A stretch of 64,000 nt of DNA from assembly GCF_023284025.1 (NCBI RefSeq), contig NZ_JAKIKR010000006.1:1-64000 (forward strand), read 5' to 3'. Of the stretch, positions 61,062-64,000 are shown piece by piece. This DNA is from Shewanella abyssi. GTDB taxonomy: Bacteria; Pseudomonadota; Gammaproteobacteria; Enterobacterales; Shewanellaceae. The translations under genes were made by a program, and so were the position numbers. Under the pieces are notes generated by a model. That model made no database searches, was not told where the DNA came from, and was given only the letters and a program-made list of their open reading frames with translations. Position 1 is the first letter of the stretch. Every line of letters starts with the position of its first letter.

Positions 61062-61754
61062 TTAGCTTTGCGCATCCCATCGATAACCCATCCCATAAAC
61101 CGTATCAATGCAGTCGAACAGGGTGTCTTGGGCGAGGAACTTCTTGCGGATCCGCTTCACGTGAGAGGTAATAGTGGAGTCATCGACAAATATTTTTGCC
61201 TCCTGCATCAGCTCTTGTCGTTGCCTGACATGGCCTGGTCGCCTAGCAAGTGCGTGTACCATCCAAAATTCGGTCACGGTTAGCTCTATGTGAGTGCCAG
61301 CCCAATAAACCTGCATGCGGTTGATATCAATCGACAGTAACCCATGTTCGATGACAGGGTTATCGTCATTGCTGGCATCTTTAAGCTCTGAACGTCTAAA
61401 CAGGGCTGCCAGTCGAGCAATTAAGTGCGGAAAGCTAACGTCTTTGCTGAGGTAGTCATCAGCGCCTAATCGTAGGCCACATACAGTGTCAAAGTCGCTG
61501 TCTCTAGCTGTCAAAAAGATAATTGGCACCGTGCTCGACATCGCTCGAAGTGACTGGCATAGGGTAAAACCACCGTCGATCTCATGCTCTAAACCGATAT
61601 CAATAATAGCCAGATCGGGCAGCCGAGTATTGAATGCTCGCATCGCCTCAGGTCGATTGGCATAAGCCTGCACGCTGTAACCTTGCTGCTGCAATACGTC
61701 TTTGTAATTTTCCCTCAGGGCGGCTTCATCTTCTACTATCGCGATTCGTTTCAT
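61062..61754 (-). CDS. pdsR: Dedicated sortase system response regulator
   Basis: 230 residues of the OmpR class. The receiver has Glu8-Asp9 and the phospho-acceptor Asp52 (LAIIDIGL), then FLTARDSDFDTVCGLRLGADDYLSKD. The winged helix C-terminal domain ends TSHVKRIRKKFLAQDTLFDCIDTVYGMGYRW. It lies directly before pdsS (adjacent stop and start), forming one operon. The region between it and pdsO (248 bp) holds the divergent promoters. Confidence 0.9.
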   Translation of the reverse strand: MKRIAIVEDEAALRENYKDVLQQQGYSVQAYANRPEAMRAFNTRLPDLAIIDIGLEHEIDGGFTLCQSLRAMSSTVPIIFLTARDSDFDTVCGLRLGADDYLSKDVSFPHLIARLAALFRRSELKDASNDDNPVIEHGLLSIDINRMQVYWAGTHIELTVTEFWMVHALARRPGHVRQRQELMQEAKIFVDDSTITSHVKRIRKKFLAQDTLFDCIDTVYGMGYRWDAQS

Positions 61755-62002
61755 GGCTTATTACTTATAGCGTTGTCTCTGTAATTGATTGTGACTATAC
61801 AGGATTTTATCTGGGTTTAAAGGCAGCAACAGCGATTGCCATTTTGTTGCCACATTTGATATTTAAATTGCCACGTTTGCTCCCCTTTAAAGACATTTGG
61901 CTGAGGTTTAATAGCGTTATTGAAATGACGCCGCATCTCGGCAACTTAATAAGAGACTCAATCTGAGACTCAATCTAAGTTAGTACCTAAAAGGGAAATA
62001 TT

Positions 62003-62752
62003 ATGAAAAAGCACATTATCGCATCACTGGTTATCGCCTCTATCACACTTTCATCGTACGCCAGCGCCGAAGAAACAATAGAGAACGCAGAACGTAGCCA
62101 TAACGAAGAGCTCATCGGTTTAAGTTCTGGCATCGTTGTCGGTGCGATTGTCGGTGGCCCAGTGGGCGCCATAATCGGTGCCTTTGCCGGTAGCTTATTA
62201 GGTAAGTCGGTCGGCGATGATGATGAGATAAAAAGCCAGCAAGTCATGCTAGAAAGTAAGCAAGATGAGCTCGCATCTCTAAATGAAGAAAATGAATCTT
62301 TAATCGCATTATCTACTCAATATGAAGATGCTCAACAGCAACTTACCACGCTCAAAATGGCGCAAGAGAGAAAGTTAACTGAGTTAGCATTAGGGCTTAA
62401 TGTGCAGTTTAAGACGGGTTCATCAGCCATTGAGCCTCATTTTGCCCAGCAACTCGATGATGTCGCTTACGCAATGTCTTTGTCGCCTGAATTGACCTTG
62501 GATTTAACCGGCTACGCCGATAGACGCGGTGATAGTGATTACAACCAAGCCCTATCTGAGCAACGTGTTGCTGAAGTGACAAGTTACCTCGTTAATCAAG
62601 GCGTGGCTGATGATCGTCTTAATTATCAAGCTTATGGCGCCAGCTCACCGTTAACGGCTGAGCAGAACTTTGAAAATGATTTCTTTGACCGCCGTGTCAC
62701 GCTAAAGCTGCAAACCCATGACAGCGAACTTGCCGCAAACCCTGCTCGCTAA
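62003..62752 (+). CDS. pdsO: Sortase-associated OmpA-like protein PdsO
   Basis: 249 residues. A signal peptide (ends SYASA before EET) is followed by a glycine-zipper segment (GIVVGAIVGGPVGAIIGAFAGSLLG), a coiled coil (about 78-130, VMLESKQDELASLNEENESL) and an OmpA-type peptidoglycan-binding domain (TGSSAIEPHFAQQLDDVAYAMS, DLTGYADRRGDSDYNQALSEQRVAEV). The order matches PdsO of the dedicated sortase system as I recall. It is divergent from pdsR and 68 bp before the sortase target gene, on the same transcript. Confidence 0.9.
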   Translation: MKKHIIASLVIASITLSSYASAEETIENAERSHNEELIGLSSGIVVGAIVGGPVGAIIGAFAGSLLGKSVGDDDEIKSQQVMLESKQDELASLNEENESLIALSTQYEDAQQQLTTLKMAQERKLTELALGLNVQFKTGSSAIEPHFAQQLDDVAYAMSLSPELTLDLTGYADRRGDSDYNQALSEQRVAEVTSYLVNQGVADDRLNYQAYGASSPLTAEQNFENDFFDRRVTLKLQTHDSELAANPAR

Positions 62753-62820
62753 TCCATCTAGCTGATCTGGCTGTTTGATATATCGATTCAGACAGCTTTG
62801 CGTTTATAAGGAGATAAAGA

Positions 62821-64000
62821 TGGTTAGGCAAATTACATTCGCTCGCAGCCCCATGAGACTGTTGCTATGGCAGAGAGCGCTAATATTGGTGACAATATTT
62901 TACGCCGCGGTTATTAGCTCGGCCATGGCGCTTGGATCTATGGATGTAGAGCAAACGGATGGCAGTAATAGGGTAACCGATGAGATCCAGCAGGGTAGCT
63001 TGATCACGTTCGATGCTAGTGGCAACAAAAGTGTCTCATTACCAATGAAAACCCAAGTGACTATGCAGGTTTCTGGTTGGACTAATCGGGTCTCTTTACG
63101 CCATGAATTTCATAATGATCAACTCTTTTGGGTTAATGGCGAATACGTTTTTCCTCTGCCCAATGAAGCCGCAGTAGATGGTCTCAAAATGTGGGTCGGC
63201 GATAGAGTGATAGAGGGGCAGATAAAAGAGAAAGCAAAGGCTAAATCACTATTTAGTGATGCTAAAAAGGCGGGTAAAAAAGCCAGTTTACTGCAGCAAA
63301 AACGGGCGAATATTTTCAGTGCTCAAGTGGCAAACTTAGCGCCAGGTGAAACCTTAATTGTAGAGCTCAGTTATCAAGAGGTGGTTCATTATGACCAAGG
63401 GGTGTTTAGCTTGCGCTTCCCTATGGTGGTGGCGCCAAGATATCAGCCTCAAGGAGCGTCTACTGCAGCAAAGTCCCCATCATCAGCTTATGCTGACTCG
63501 GCAATGGCCCTGTGGGATAGCTTAAGGCTTAACAATAAAAGCGGTCAAAATCGGATAAATAGTGTTGATATCGAGGTAGATCTAAATGTGGGCATGGCAA
63601 TTGATAAGATTGACAGTCCATATCATCAGGTTGAAGTGAGTCGTAAAGACGATGAACAAGCGCATATTCGTTTAACGGCTGCCACGGCCAATAGTGACTT
63701 TGTACTCTATTGGCAACCCAAATTGGCTAATGCACCCAGGGCTGCAATATTTAGCCAAATCGGTAAAACCTATGAAAATCCAGAGGTGAGCGAGCTAGAT
63801 AAAAACGCAGCCACTAACGATGACGCTGAGCAAGCAATAAGGTCAAAGGCACAGTCATCTGAGTACGCATTACTGATGCTGCTTCCGCCGCAGCAAGAGA
63901 GTATCTCTGAGGTTGTTGCACCTAGAGAGCTGATATTGGTGATAGATACATCCGGCTCAATGTCTGGTGAAGCCATTGAACAAGCCAAATCGGCCATTAT
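62821..64000 (+). CDS. Marine proteobacterial sortase target protein (partial, VIT and VWA domains)
   Basis: The gene runs off the right edge; 393 codons are visible. A hydrophobic N-terminal segment (LILVTIFYAAVISSAMA) acts as signal peptide. About 65-190 is a VIT (vault-protein-inter-alpha-trypsin) domain (TQVTMQVSGWTNRVSLRHEFHND, VEGQIKEKAKAKSLFSDAKK-like segment). From about 376 a von Willebrand A domain begins, with the MIDAS motif DTSGSMS. The C-terminal sorting signal and the sortase gene are outside the window. Good ribosome binding site (AAGGAGATAAAG). It follows pdsO by 68 bp. Confidence 0.88.

Overview
The window looks like chromosomal DNA of a marine gammaproteobacterium, most likely Shewanella. 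The reasons are gene order and protein resemblance: grxA-radD-acs-crbS, aroH-ppsR-ppsA-ydiJ, purB-hflD-mnmA-nudJ-rluE-icd, cspD-clpS-clpA-infA-bpt-aat, and at the right edge a marine proteobacterial dedicated sortase locus. Most of the window is conserved core sequence with well-formed terminators. The unusual material lies in four places: 1-400, 31.3 kb, 40.3-50.0 kb and 58.8-64.0 kb.

Layout. 1-1095 holds two tandem degenerate tRNA-Lys-like sequences and an AT-rich gap, followed by a DcaP-like porin. 2.3-13.1 kb holds glutaredoxin, RadD helicase, acetyl-CoA synthetase and its probable regulators, the transporter-kinase CrbS and the LuxR-type regulator CrbR. A PuuB-like oxidase and a repeat lipoprotein sit between the two regulators. 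The same palindrome occurs upstream of acs and upstream of crbR. 13.3-22.3 kb carries a thioesterase, a GNAT enzyme, DAHP synthase, and the divergent ppsR/ppsA pair with a HexR-type operator, then YdiJ. 22.4-27.5 kb holds small conserved proteins, a MarR regulator, leucine dehydrogenase (with a LiuR-like palindrome upstream) and the RoxA-type ribosomal oxygenase. 27.5-34.7 kb is the purB-hflD-mnmA-nudJ-rluE group and monomeric icd. A 262-bp inverted-repeat element has removed the start of nudJ.

34.8-39.8 kb gathers the complete bacterial N-degron machinery (ClpS, ClpA, Aat, Bpt) around infA and cspD. 40.3-42.4 kb is accessory: integron-like cassettes with candidate attC sites and no integrase, a REP-associated transposase remnant, and a nested stem-loop region. 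42.4-49.2 kb is one giant surface-protein gene. It has seven nearly identical 285-bp repeats. A GlyGly-CTERM-like segment lies inside the protein, followed by a second signal-peptide-like segment and an OmpA barrel plus OmpA domain. 49.3-49.9 kb is gene debris, possibly including a toxin tail and a small membrane protein.

50-57.5 kb returns to core genes (GST, trhO, slipin/nfeD, yegD, creA) plus an isolated pilin-like gene, with two more copies of the inverted-repeat element. 57.6-64 kb holds metC with a MetJ-like operator, then the dedicated sortase system: kinase and regulator on the minus strand, and divergently PdsO and a VIT/VWA sortase target cut by the window edge. The sortase itself should lie just beyond the window.

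All assignments come from reading the sequence and recalled family features. No database search was run.
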